A stretch of DNA of 64,000 bases from Aquimarina sp. RZ0 (GCF_008370685.1 NZ_VTZU01000002.1:124001-188000), one strand, 5' to 3'. Counted from the first letter of the stretch, positions 16,883-25,070 are shown. Translations and numbers: made by a program. Notes: generated from the letters alone by a model not told the origin.

Positions 16883-17056
16883 TTAAAGATTTAACATTTC
16901 TATATCATCGATCGCTAATAACGATATACTTGATATCTCTCTAACCTTGCTTAAAGTATAAAGATCTGTCTGAGTTGATTTAACTTCTTGACAAATATTA
17001 GATATCTTTTTTAGATCCTTTATTAATTTAGCTAGTACTACGTCTTTCTTTTCCAT
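16883..17056 (-). CDS. Small hypothetical protein (57 aa), first gene of tiny operon
   Basis: This short frame runs from ATG 17056 to the TAA at 16883-16885. The protein starts MEKKDVVLAKLIKDLKKI and continues with ICQEVKSTQTDLYTLSK, all predicted helix. The gene lies 28 bp before the 69-residue gene in the same direction, and both starts share the context CGATGAA/CGATGGA after a T/A-rich leader. No family is recognised; it is probably the promoter-proximal gene of the small operon. Confidence 0.4.
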   Translation of the reverse strand: MEKKDVVLAKLIKDLKKISNICQEVKSTQTDLYTLSKVREISSISLLAIDDIEMLNL

Positions 17057-17130
17057 CGTTTTATTGAACTTTTGATATTTTGTTGTAACGTTCTTTTTTA
17101 TGATTCTCTAAGAGAAGCGTAATGTTTCAC

Positions 17131-17198
17131 AAATTAGTATTTATTCTATGGGAGTCAACAACATTGAACCTTTTCTCCCATAGAATAAATACTAATTT
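17131..17198. promoter_or_regulatory. Perfect 24-bp inverted repeat (20-base loop)
   Basis: Bases 17131-17154 are exactly complementary to 17175-17198, giving an uninterrupted 24-bp stem with a 20-base loop. It lies in the divergent gap between the tiny minus-strand operon (first start 17056) and the RiPP-like precursor (17375), inside the probable leader of the minus-strand operon. A stem this long could act as an attenuator, a strong terminator or a recombinase target. No T-run follows directly on either strand. Confidence 0.7.
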
Positions 17199-17374
17199 AC
17201 CAAAAATTCTATTTCAAACTCATCAGGATTATTATATTTAAAAACTCTAACAATAACCATGATCCTCATTAAAAATACATTAGTCCACTAAATCAAAACG
17301 TTCGTCCACGATATAAGATATATAATAATAAATTAGGGTTATCTTATTAATCAATAATCTTAAAATTCAATATT

Positions 17375-17593
17375 ATGTTAAAAAATCTCTTAGAATTAAA
17401 AGGTGTTAAAAAATTAACTAAACAAGAATTGATCTTATCAAAAGGTAGTGGAGCGCAAGTAGGCTCTCGAGTTTGCGTTCAGGTTGGACCAAAATGTGCT
17501 GTGACAACATGTTTCGCTCCAGGACAAACACGTACACTCATTGAGTTTGGTAGATGTTGTTCTAATGGTACTGGTAGATGTATCTACGCTTGA
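17375..17593 (+). CDS. Orphan Cys-rich RiPP/bacteriocin-like precursor peptide
   Basis: The 72-residue product begins MLKNLLELKGVKKLTKQE, which matches the leader consensus seen in Bacteroidota natural-product precursors (typically an MLKNxLxLxGVxxLxKxEQ-type leader followed by a Gly motif). After SKGSGAQ the core has six cysteines (34, 41, 46, 61, 62, 69), many Gly/Thr/Ser and no membrane segment. No maturase, protease-ABC exporter or LanB/LanM gene is found in the window, so processing enzymes would have to be elsewhere. A hairpin terminator follows immediately. The family assignment rests on the leader; the final structure is unknown. Confidence 0.65.
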   Translation: MLKNLLELKGVKKLTKQELILSKGSGAQVGSRVCVQVGPKCAVTTCFAPGQTRTLIEFGRCCSNGTGRCIYA

Positions 17594-17605
17594 TATCTGA
17601 AAATT

Positions 17606-17643
17606 AAACTCAGTATACTAATATAAGTTTAGATACTGAGTTT
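17606..17643 (+). terminator. Hairpin terminator after RiPP-like gene
   Basis: Arms AAACTCAGTAT and ATACTGAGTTT pair perfectly around a 16-base loop, beginning 12 bp after the precursor stop codon. This supports the precursor being its own short transcript. Confidence 0.6.
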
Positions 17644-17969
17644 AAAAGTATTATTACTAATTGTAAACTTATAAAATGAACCGCTTTTTTGAACTTGACA
17701 GCTTTTATTACTTGGTTTCTGACCTGAAGTTCAATAAAACCACCAATTCTCAAAACACTACTCTTGTAAGAAACAGCATCTATTTTAAGGTTTTTCTTAC
17801 GAATCCGAGCCGGATTTTTGAATTAATCGAACAAATTATAATTGATTATCAGTTATTTATACATTACTTAGTAAAATAACAGAAAATCAAAAACCTTTGT
17901 AAACACATTTCTAAAAATTCTCTATTTTTTTATTAATCGCTTCAACATATTTCCTCTATTGGTTTCTAT

Positions 17970-18075
17970 TTATACAAAATATACTCCAGCTTCTAGGCTT
18001 GATACATCAAATACATTCGTATCTATTTCTAACAACACTTCAAAGGATATGTAATCTTTCAAAATGCCCGATATG
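17970..18075 (-). pseudogene. Relic of a T9SS C-terminal sorting domain
   Basis: Read on the minus strand, this segment ends with VFDVSSLEAGVYFV and a stop at 17970-17972, the hallmark end of a type A sorting domain (usual form: IDVSSLxAGVYFVKI). The frame continues upstream only about 30 residues before signs of a gene fade, and no start or body is left. It is most likely the tail of a deleted secreted-protein gene between the RiPP gene and the Tc locus. Confidence 0.4.
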
Positions 18076-18086
18076 TATTGATTCTA

Positions 18087-18455
18087 TTATTTTGTCCCTT
18101 TACCGGTATCCTTATTTTGGTGGGAATTATTGTTTTCCAACAAACTGAAAAACTTCTCGAGAATCGTATGTTGAAATGCTACTGCAAAAACAAAGGATTT
18201 AAAAAGCATCTCTCCTTGGATAAATGTATGATCCCTCACAAAAAAGAGTGCACAAGCGTATAATAGACCAACTATGACAGGCCACCATTTTACCGACATG
18301 TACTTAGGAACCCACTTCCAGATCTTGTTTTTTGTATTTATCTTATTACTGGCATACGCCATAATCATAAAAGTAAAAATGTACCCCCAATCCAATTGAT
18401 TGATATAATGCCCAAATTGATTTAAGATTCTTGTAAATATGTTTAGTTCTTCCAT
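18087..18455 (-). CDS. Holin-like small membrane protein
   Basis: This 122-residue protein has a short N-terminus, about three hydrophobic segments (WGYIFTFMIMAYASN; WWPVIVGLLYACALFFV; FKSFVFAVAFQHTILEKFF) and a very polar charged tail (ENNNSHQNKDTGKGTK). Small size, several membrane passes and a charged tail are typical of phage-type holins; there is no sequence motif that proves it. It is the last gene of the minus-strand Tc locus, 400-500 bp after a cell-wall-enzyme-like gene, which fits a holin/lysin release module. Confidence 0.55.
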   Translation of the reverse strand: MEELNIFTRILNQFGHYINQLDWGYIFTFMIMAYASNKINTKNKIWKWVPKYMSVKWWPVIVGLLYACALFFVRDHTFIQGEMLFKSFVFAVAFQHTILEKFFSLLENNNSHQNKDTGKGTK

Positions 18456-18663
18456 TTTAATCTTGTTTTAAGTTGTTTGTATTCCGATTTTGTTTTTTAC
18501 GGGATGGATTGTATACATTTTTATATTGAGTCTAGTTTCATCTATAAAGAAGAGAATGTTTGGTCTCTATTATTCTTATACTGTTTTCTATATCAACATT
18601 ATAGATGTTTTAAACCACGGCATAATCAATGCTATAAGTTTTTATGCATTGCACACTTCATCA

Positions 18664-18942
18664 TTAGATACTAAACAAAGCCTGATCAATACCTGGTTGA
18701 TCCAATTTGGATTTAAAATTTTCTGATAAATCTTGGATGAGATACTGATAAATATCGGGTGAAGCCGTAGTACTATCCTCAACAATTTTGCCTGCAAACT
18801 GCTCAATAAAATCCTTATCGGTCGTTACAAAGGCATCTAGCCGTCCGTCTTGGTTCCCAATTTTCAATAGATTCAGAAAGCAGAACCCAACCCAATTGTA
18901 ATTGTTACTTTGCAGTATTTTCTTATTCGGTAGAGTACGCAT
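18664..18942 (-). CDS. Small hypothetical protein in release module
   Basis: This 92-residue soluble protein (KILQSNNYNWVGFCFLNLLK then FIEQFAGKIVEDSTTASPDIYQYLI) lies 30 bp after the YkuD-like gene, so the two are probably co-transcribed. It has no signal or membrane helix of clear length, and I recognise no family. Position between a wall enzyme and a holin-like gene suggests a role in the same process (inference). Confidence 0.5.
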   Translation of the reverse strand: MRTLPNKKILQSNNYNWVGFCFLNLLKIGNQDGRLDAFVTTDKDFIEQFAGKIVEDSTTASPDIYQYLIQDLSENFKSKLDQPGIDQALFSI

Positions 18943-18972
18943 TACAAATCTGTACTAGTAGTTAGTATTCTA

Positions 18973-19569
18973 TTAATTCATAAAATCTGCTTCTTCCAAA
19001 AGTGTATATGTAAAAGAGTTTTCGTAAATACTGGCAGATTTTTTACAGATTTCAATAAAGAAATTAAAATCCTGTACATCTTTAAATACTTGGCATCCGG
19101 CAGACCATTTTTCTACAACAGTAGCGCTACCATTGGCATTGCTACGATGAATATTTATTCCAAATATACCTTCATAGGTTTTTCCTTCTTTGTGCAGTGC
19201 GTTGTCTCGATCATTATCTCTCCAAACACGTACGTTGCCTACTTGTTTTAAAGCTTCATATTTTCCTTGGTGTAATCCTATACGATGGGATCCTTTGTAC
19301 TGTCCTGGCACCAAAATAGCAGTGCCATTTATATTTAATGGATTTTTAAGCCAATACCTTCCTGGATCTGTAGTGATAGAGAATTCTTTTGTAATCATTT
19401 TTTGTAGGTTATCACGATAGACTACATACAACCAATCATCAAAGTTATTTGCAAGATCATTAACACTGCGTACCCCTATGATGTTTAAATTAAATGGTAA
19501 ATTTTTATCAAAAAAATGATACCCTTTATTTTCTAAAACATCTTGTATTTGTTGTGTTGTGAATTTCAT
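18973..19569 (-). CDS. YkuD-like (L,D-transpeptidase-type) cell-wall enzyme
   Basis: This 198-residue protein has no signal peptide. The C-terminal half carries the arrangement of YkuD-type Cys enzymes: FGINIHRSN (His141), then KWSAGCQVF with Ser156, Gly158 and Cys159, i.e. H-x(14)-S-x-G-C, where classical L,D-transpeptidases have HG...SxGC(I/V)R. The residue after Cys is Gln rather than the common Ile/Val-Arg, as in phage-tail or lysis-associated members. It would act on peptidoglycan cross-links or stems. Lack of an export signal fits delivery through a holin, as for phage endolysins. It is followed by the 92-residue gene and the holin-like gene. Confidence 0.6.
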   Translation of the reverse strand: MKFTTQQIQDVLENKGYHFFDKNLPFNLNIIGVRSVNDLANNFDDWLYVVYRDNLQKMITKEFSITTDPGRYWLKNPLNINGTAILVPGQYKGSHRIGLHQGKYEALKQVGNVRVWRDNDRDNALHKEGKTYEGIFGINIHRSNANGSATVVEKWSAGCQVFKDVQDFNFFIEICKKSASIYENSFTYTLLEEADFMN

Positions 19570-19734
19570 TTTTAATTATTTTAAATTTTCCTTTATTTTT
19601 TTTTGAAGAGATAGAATCTAAATTAATAAACCTGCTTGGGCTCAATTTTAAGTTCTACTATTTAGATGGTATTACTTCGTGGTATTTTCTTACTTCCTGC
19701 TCAATACTATATGGATTGCCAATCAGCATGTAAT

Positions 19735-19850
19735 CAAAGTAAATTCAAATGAAAATTAGCAGACCTTGCTCTGCAAAACTGTAACTATTAGCTCCTAGAT
19801 ACTGTTACTACTACGAAGTTGCAAACTTCGCAAAGCAGGTCTTTTCTATG
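19735..19850. repeat. Degenerate inverted repeat between 727-aa gene and release module
   Basis: This region contains GCAGACCTTGCTCTGCAAA and, about 60 bp on, the near-inverse TTCGCAAAGCAGGTC, plus the block GAAGTTGCAAACTTCG. The latter block also occurs at about 22422, on the other side of the 727-residue gene. The 390-bp gap 19570-19959 otherwise holds no gene that I can see. Confidence 0.45.
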
Positions 19851-19959
19851 TCAAGATTGTGTTCTTTTCATCTGTTATTCTATTAGTTTTTCTCTTGATT
19901 AGCATTCTTATTACTGATTCTTACAGAAATCATTACTAGTATTATGTTTTTTCCTAATC

Positions 19960-22143
19960 TTATCTTAACTCTACCACATACATATTTCCCGAACTGGTTG
20001 CTATAGCAGGTAAGCGTGTTCCTTTTCTTACTCCCCGACCGTCACCATATACTTCACTTAAAAACTTGGCTGTGGTTTCTTCTTCTTGCGGAACAAACTC
20101 CCGAGTACCATCCATCTCTTGTATTCTTTGGGTAAAGGACTTTAGCTCACCAAACATGATCCCATGAAATTCTTCTATTCTTTCGATAGGATCATAGGTC
20201 GAAATGGTCGCCATATCTTCCGGAGTTACTCTTCCGTTTTCTTTATACTTAGCAACTACCAATTCGATTCGTCCTCTGGTTAACCTGGAGTTTGAATGTT
20301 TTAAAATTATTCCAGTGAGATTAAAGGCTTCTTCAATAGAAAGTGCATCATTAATTTCGAGTATCTTATCTCCTAATCGCTTAACTTCAGATATTTCCTT
20401 ATGATTAATTTCTTTGTTTAATAATTTCCGTCTTAAAAATTTGAAATGGGCTTCCTTTTTTGATACCAACCCTGGACCACCTACACGGCTTAAATCCTGT
20501 GCTAAAGCTTGCTGAAAAAACTTAGCCTTTTCCTGATTGGTCACAACAAGTTCATCAAACACCTTAGGATTTATTCCTCCATCAATTACCTTCTTAAATC
20601 GATCTAGATCTTCTTTATTTGTAAAAAAGTTTTTAATCAGGTTTAAAGCATCTGTTTTTATCCAGACTCCATGTATTTCTTTGATTGAGGTGGGGGTTGA
20701 ATCTCTTCGTATTCCGGTTGCCTGTCTTTCTAACATGCCCGGGATTCCTGCTATGTTTACTACATACCTGGCAAAAACAGCAATGGCTCTTTTCATGGCT
20801 ACAGAAGGATCATCTCCAGTTTTTTGGGTAAGTTCCTTATAGATACTATTGGTCATTCGATTTAAACTCGTAATCATGGGGTCTTCCAGAGAACTGCTTT
20901 CGAAGCCTTCTATTTTTTGGATAAGAAGATCTCCTATTTCAGTCGGGAACATCGAGACATTTTCCTGAACATATACAGTATCACCAGACTTTTGTTTTTT
21001 AATGACCACCAGATTTAGTTCTGGTCGTTTGATTTCCCATGCTTCTCCCAGACCGGCTTCTGCCAATTTTAACATAACAGTTTCAAGAGATAAAGGTTCA
21101 TCGCCTTTATTGACTGTTTGCAAGACTTCTACGAGTTTACCGCTAACTTCTTCGCGTTTGTTTTTTCCTTTGATATCTCGAGGAAATACTAATGGTGGAG
21201 CAACTAACTCTAATGTGTTTCTTGAGTCTGATTCTAGTTTCCAGGCTAATCCAAATTTTCCGAATTTTCTGGAACTTGCCAGTACCTGATGCGAGGGTAT
21301 GATTTCTTCTTCAGAATATCTTTTCCCTTCCCGAAAAAAGGAAGCAAACTCATACTCGCTACCCGAACTATCTAATCCATCCATGAGTTTGATTTGACTC
21401 TGAAATAGTTCCTGAGCTTTCATAAATTTGCTTAAATCTGTTTCCTTGATCACCTCTTCGATAGTTAACTGCTGAAGGGTTTGTTCTGAATCTAATAGCT
21501 GAGGAACCGGAAAGCCTCTTACGGTTTTCGGATCGGTAAGTACTCCCATTGGACTGGTAATTAAAGTGACTGGAGACCCCGAAGCATGAAGAAAATTGAA
21601 TTGTGCCATTTGACCATTAAACAATCGTACTGCCTGTCCTATAAAATCCGGATTCAGGTATATAAAAGACTCATTGAGTTGTGATTGGCTCAAGATATTC
21701 CCTTCAATTTGTACTCCCCTCCCGTTTTTTTGAATCATTGCCTGTAGATTGGGTAATTTGCTGTTAAGTCCTCCTAAAAATCCTATTCTTTGGTCATCAC
21801 TTAATCTTGTAAATTCTTCTATAGGATATATTTCCATCGCCATCCTGATAAATGGGTCCACAGTGTCATACACCTCTAGGGCAGTATCTCTTAATTCTCT
21901 TCTTATCCTTTGAGCATTTTCTGCTCTTACCAGAGCTAACTGGTCTGATCGCTGAACAGATACTCTATCACCGATTTCTATTTCTAGAGCTTCTATCTTA
22001 CGTTCTAAGCTGCGGATATCTCGTATAGGAGCATGTATTCTTCTTAGCTTTTGTATATCAGATTCGAGATTACTTATTTCTCTTCTACGTTGCCTTTCTC
22101 TGATATTTCTTTTACTCCGATCTCTTATTTTTAATCGTCTCAT
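19960..22143 (-). CDS. Unrecognised 727-aa protein of the Tc locus, basic N-terminus, possible amidoligase-like segment
   Basis: The protein begins MRRLKIRDRSKRNIRE, the first seven residues being identical to those of the 392-residue protein at 25059. An Arg-rich coiled coil (about residues 10-60) follows. The rest is a long mixed alpha/beta protein with no signal peptide. One stretch, SEYEFASFFREG followed about 45 residues later by LELVAPPLVF, resembles the acidic strand and E-(I/L)-V-S/A-P-P-L strand of amidoligase-type (glutamine-synthetase-fold) domains; this is a weak match made by eye. Placement downstream of the giant TcA-like gene and the shared N-terminal peptide suggest a secreted or packaged partner. 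No homologue is known to me. Confidence 0.6.
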   Translation of the reverse strand: MRRLKIRDRSKRNIRERQRRREISNLESDIQKLRRIHAPIRDIRSLERKIEALEIEIGDRVSVQRSDQLALVRAENAQRIRRELRDTALEVYDTVDPFIRMAMEIYPIEEFTRLSDDQRIGFLGGLNSKLPNLQAMIQKNGRGVQIEGNILSQSQLNESFIYLNPDFIGQAVRLFNGQMAQFNFLHASGSPVTLITSPMGVLTDPKTVRGFPVPQLLDSEQTLQQLTIEEVIKETDLSKFMKAQELFQSQIKLMDGLDSSGSEYEFASFFREGKRYSEEEIIPSHQVLASSRKFGKFGLAWKLESDSRNTLELVAPPLVFPRDIKGKNKREEVSGKLVEVLQTVNKGDEPLSLETVMLKLAEAGLGEAWEIKRPELNLVVIKKQKSGDTVYVQENVSMFPTEIGDLLIQKIEGFESSSLEDPMITSLNRMTNSIYKELTQKTGDDPSVAMKRAIAVFARYVVNIAGIPGMLERQATGIRRDSTPTSIKEIHGVWIKTDALNLIKNFFTNKEDLDRFKKVIDGGINPKVFDELVVTNQEKAKFFQQALAQDLSRVGGPGLVSKKEAHFKFLRRKLLNKEINHKEISEVKRLGDKILEINDALSIEEAFNLTGIILKHSNSRLTRGRIELVVAKYKENGRVTPEDMATISTYDPIERIEEFHGIMFGELKSFTQRIQEMDGTREFVPQEEETTAKFLSEVYGDGRGVRKGTRLPAIATSSGNMYVVELR

Positions 22144-22230
22144 CCTTTTAAAATTTTAAATATTAGTCTATAGCTATATGTCTTAATTTGGTGCGGGTTA
22201 CAATCTGTATTATCAACTTATGAGGTTATA

Positions 22231-22548
22231 AACTTGCAGAGCTAATTGTAATCTGAATATGTTTGATATACGGCTCACTCTTACTGCCACTAGTCACAGC
22301 CTAACGGTAACGAATGTTGTAAACTTGGCAGAGCTAGTTGCAATCTGAATATGTTCCTTGTACTGCTCACTATTACTGCCAGTGGTCAAAGACTAGCGGT
22401 AGCGAATTACAAACCACTAGGAAGTTGCAAACTTCGTAGTGCTAGCTAATGGTAGTGAGGGTTATAAACTTCACTGTTGCAATCTGAACATCTTTCATGT
22501 ACTGCTCACTCTTATCGCCACTAGTCGCAGACTAGCGGTAGCGAGTTA
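22231..22548. repeat. Three degenerate ~90-bp direct repeats with internal palindromes
   Basis: Three units start at about 22231, 22322 and 22466; each contains AACTT..CAGAGCTA or a variant, GCAATCTGAATATG, CTGCTCACT and TACTGCCACTAGTC..AGACTAGCGGTA. The last block can form a hairpin (ACTAGTC with GACTAG-type arms). An extra 54-bp piece between units two and three carries GAAGTTGCAAACTTCG, shared with 19825. The repeats fill the 426-bp gap before the 727-residue gene; no coding region is seen. Confidence 0.65.
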
Positions 22549-22569
22549 GCAAGTCAAAGCAGCCTTTAC

Positions 22570-23754
22570 CTAAGTTAAATCCATAGATTCTAGTTCAGTA
22601 ATACCATAAACATCTCGTAACTTTTTTTGTCCTCCTTTTTGAGCAAAAACTGCTAATTCGTCTGCATTATTTACATAAACTTCGTCAAATCCCCGAATCT
22701 CTGCTGTTTCTAAAGCTTTTTCAACAATTCTTTTGTCTTCGATCTCTTCTTTTTTTCCTTTTTCACCTACAGGAACTATATTAGCTTCATCAACTCTTCT
22801 AAGTTCACGCCCTTTTTCTGCTATTTGTATAGTTGCAAATTCTCTTAATTTTGCACCATCTTCTGAGTTTAAATCTTCTATTGTTACTCCATCCGGTAAA
22901 GCTTCTTGAAATCCAGCGTAATATGCTATAATCCTTGTTTTTAATTGATTATCCCAACGTTCTATTTCATCTATTTCAAGGGCAATACTATCATAAGGAG
23001 CTGCAGTAAGTCTTTGTTCTTCATCTAAGCCACTGAGACGAACTGCCAACACATCATTGCCTAATCCCACTGCATGTACCTCTTTGATTCTACCTTCTGT
23101 TTTTAGCAGATGTGTATCTGGGTATTGTATCCTTCGAATCAAGCCTATTGCTATCTCACGCGCTTCTTTCTTTTCTACATCTGTTCCTGATCTAAGTAAT
23201 CTTCTAATCTCCACACCTTCATTACCTAAAATTTTATCTCTAATATGTGCTACCCCCTCCAATGCACTTACTGCATTAGCAACACTTATATTAATTTTTG
23301 ACATCCCAGGAGTGCCTACTCCACCACTTGACGCAAAATCATTATTATTGCCTTGTGAATATATTATTTGGAGATTAAGATTTCTTAACTCTGGTATTCG
23401 ACCTTCTATAAAATCCTCATCATTTTCAATCTGCTCCCTAACCAATGCTCTTTCTGTTGGAGATAAAGAATCTGCCCAGCTTCGCTTTATTGTGTCTCTA
23501 AAATTTATTATGATATCTCTATTCTTCTCAATTGAGTATTTTCTGTATTCTTTTCTTCTATCTTTTAATAACCGTATTTTCAGAATGGAATCTTCAATCT
23601 TTGTTGCTTCCTCTTTTTCTTTACTTTTTTTATCTTTTGCCTTTTCGGCTTTAGGTCTTCTATCTCTGGTTGATTTTCGAGGTCGTTTTACCTCTCTTGT
23701 TTCTTCATTATCAGCCTCCTGTTCTCTTTTACGCTTTCCTTTTATTCTTGTCAT
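22570..23754 (-). CDS. Tc-locus paralogue B (394 aa) with NLS-like basic N-terminus
   Basis: I chose ATG 23754 (MTRIKGKRKREQ) because it aligns with the start of its upstream paralogue and follows the same leader, TTTAAGATTATG. The first 60 residues are extremely basic and Lys/Arg-Glu rich (KGKRKRE, KRPRKS). From about residue 135 it parallels the 392-residue protein: SGGVGTPGMSKINI, HIRDKILGNEG, EVHAVGLGNDVLA, IIAYYAGFQEALPDGVTIE, AKLREFATIQIAEKGRELRR. There is no signal peptide, membrane helix or known domain. The clusters KGKRKR and KRPRK are compatible with nuclear localisation in a eukaryotic host, but could equally be a packaging or nucleic-acid-binding tail. Confidence 0.7.
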   Translation of the reverse strand: MTRIKGKRKREQEADNEETREVKRPRKSTRDRRPKAEKAKDKKSKEKEEATKIEDSILKIRLLKDRRKEYRKYSIEKNRDIIINFRDTIKRSWADSLSPTERALVREQIENDEDFIEGRIPELRNLNLQIIYSQGNNNDFASSGGVGTPGMSKINISVANAVSALEGVAHIRDKILGNEGVEIRRLLRSGTDVEKKEAREIAIGLIRRIQYPDTHLLKTEGRIKEVHAVGLGNDVLAVRLSGLDEEQRLTAAPYDSIALEIDEIERWDNQLKTRIIAYYAGFQEALPDGVTIEDLNSEDGAKLREFATIQIAEKGRELRRVDEANIVPVGEKGKKEEIEDKRIVEKALETAEIRGFDEVYVNNADELAVFAQKGGQKKLRDVYGITELESMDLT

Positions 23755-23765
23755 AATCTTAAATT

Positions 23766-23880
23766 TTAAATAACTGTTAATACCCTCCATTGCTGCTGCA
23801 AAGTATCCTGATCATTTAGTAGTTTTTTTAGTTCTTTAGTACTGGGGGGTATTTTATTATTATTCTGTCTCCTCTTTTGC
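23766..23880 (-). pseudogene. Leftover 3' coding tail between the two paralogues
   Basis: Between the stop of the 392-residue gene (23881) and the start of the 394-residue gene, a different frame encodes LKKLLNDQDTLQQQWRVLTVI and a stop. This closely matches the C-terminus of the eight-repeat protein, LEELLNNENSLQQQWTLLTI, which immediately precedes the 392-residue gene. So the duplicated unit included the last ~60 bp of the upstream gene. In this position the tail has no start of its own and is not in the frame of the upstream gene. Confidence 0.6.
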
Positions 23881-25059
23881 TTATGCTGCATATCTCTCCC
23901 GTAAAGCATCTTGCCCTCCTTTATTGGCAAAAATTGCATTCTTGTTATTCTTTTGCGCATAAGTCGCTGTAAAACCATCTCTTGCAGCCGCTATTAAGGC
24001 TTTTTCAACTAGTTGTAGATCATCTTTTGTTTCTTCTCCTACTTCTTGAATACGCTTTAATTCCCTACCTTTTTCTGTAATCTGAACTGTTGCAAATTCT
24101 CTTAGTTTAGCTCCTTCTATGGATTGTAATATTTCTGTAGTAATTCCCTCTGGAAGAACATCTGTGAAACCTGCATAATATGCAATAATAGAGGCGACAT
24201 CATTCGCATCACCTAACTTCTTATCTTCTATGATACGATCAAGATCAATAGCCAGATCGGTATAGGGTGCTGCGTGTTTTTTATTGTTATAAAGACTTCC
24301 TGCCAATACATCATTGGCTACCCCGACAGCATGTATTTCTCCCTCTAATAAATGATTAACTGGGTACTCTATTGCCATAATTAATGCAGCTGCATCATCT
24401 AATCCTTTTTGATATTCAGAGGAAATCTTACCTTTTTTCCTTATTTTTTGACGTACTTGTTCACCTTTATCTCCTAAGATTTGATCTCGAATGTGTACTC
24501 TTATATCTTTTGCAGTTGCTTTAGCAGCATTTTGAATATTGATTGTTGTAAATCCTGGAGCTCCTACTCCCCCTGATTTTCCTGCATCATCAACTCTTAC
24601 TTTACTATTTAATTGAATATAAAGAGTTTCTAATCCTAACTCTCTTATTTTATCGCTATCACCAATGGCATCGAGTTCTGCTAATTGAAGTGCTCTTCCT
24701 CCTTTTCCTAAACTATTTATCCATGCAACTCTTTGTCCTCGCGTTTCTAAATTTATAAGGACTCTACGATGATTTGGGTTGTCAATGGTCAATTGGCTAT
24801 ATGCCTGACTTTTGAGTCCTTTATTGGCTATTACACTCTCAACTGCATTTAAAAAATCATTGACGTTTCCATTATTGATTGCTTCGCTTGCTTTATTGAA
24901 AAAAACTAAATTTTGTTCTAACCTTCTCTTCTTTTTAGAAACTTTACTACCTATATCGCTGTTAGATCTTTTTCTTTTTTTTGTTTCAGATTCAGAACCT
25001 GAGCCTTCTCTTTTTTCTGCTTTAATTCTTGCTTTGTTTCTTATTTTTAATCTTCTCAT
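23881..25059 (-). CDS. Tc-locus paralogue A (392 aa) with NLS-like basic N-terminus
   Basis: ATG 25059 gives MRRLKIRNKARIKAEKREG; a more upstream ATG (25095) overlaps the previous gene and would add a peptide that corresponds to non-coding leader in the paralogue. Residues 1-55 are basic with TKKRKRSNSD and SKKKRRLEQ, strongly resembling monopartite nuclear signals. The body shares blocks with the next gene (SGGVGAPGFTTINI, HIRDQILGDKG, IHAVGVANDVLAG, IIAYYAGFTDVLPEGIT, AKLREFATVQITEKGRELKR), so the pair arose by tandem duplication. I recognise no enzymatic motif. It starts 11 bp after the eight-repeat gene, hence is almost surely co-transcribed. Confidence 0.7.
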   Translation of the reverse strand: MRRLKIRNKARIKAEKREGSGSESETKKRKRSNSDIGSKVSKKKRRLEQNLVFFNKASEAINNGNVNDFLNAVESVIANKGLKSQAYSQLTIDNPNHRRVLINLETRGQRVAWINSLGKGGRALQLAELDAIGDSDKIRELGLETLYIQLNSKVRVDDAGKSGGVGAPGFTTINIQNAAKATAKDIRVHIRDQILGDKGEQVRQKIRKKGKISSEYQKGLDDAAALIMAIEYPVNHLLEGEIHAVGVANDVLAGSLYNNKKHAAPYTDLAIDLDRIIEDKKLGDANDVASIIAYYAGFTDVLPEGITTEILQSIEGAKLREFATVQITEKGRELKRIQEVGEETKDDLQLVEKALIAAARDGFTATYAQKNNKNAIFANKGGQDALRERYAA

Positions 25060-25070
25060 AATCTTAAAGT

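Noticed and set aside
17131..17198. Invertible promoter flanked by inverted repeats
   Set aside because: Only 20 bases lie between the arms, too few to hold a promoter; a hairpin function is more likely.
17676..17879. Open frame of 67 codons after the RiPP-like gene
   Set aside because: No upstream spacing signal, unusual composition and no recognisable fold; it lies between a terminator and a decayed T9SS tail, so it is probably chance.
18078..18263. Plus-strand frames overlapping the holin-like gene
   Set aside because: They are antisense to a better supported minus-strand membrane protein and have no separate support.
23755..23790. Upstream ATG adding 12 residues to the 394-residue paralogue (and the same at 25060-25095)
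   Set aside because: The added peptide derives from the 3' end of the preceding coding unit and leader; the conserved start context TTTAAGATTATG is at the downstream ATG in both.
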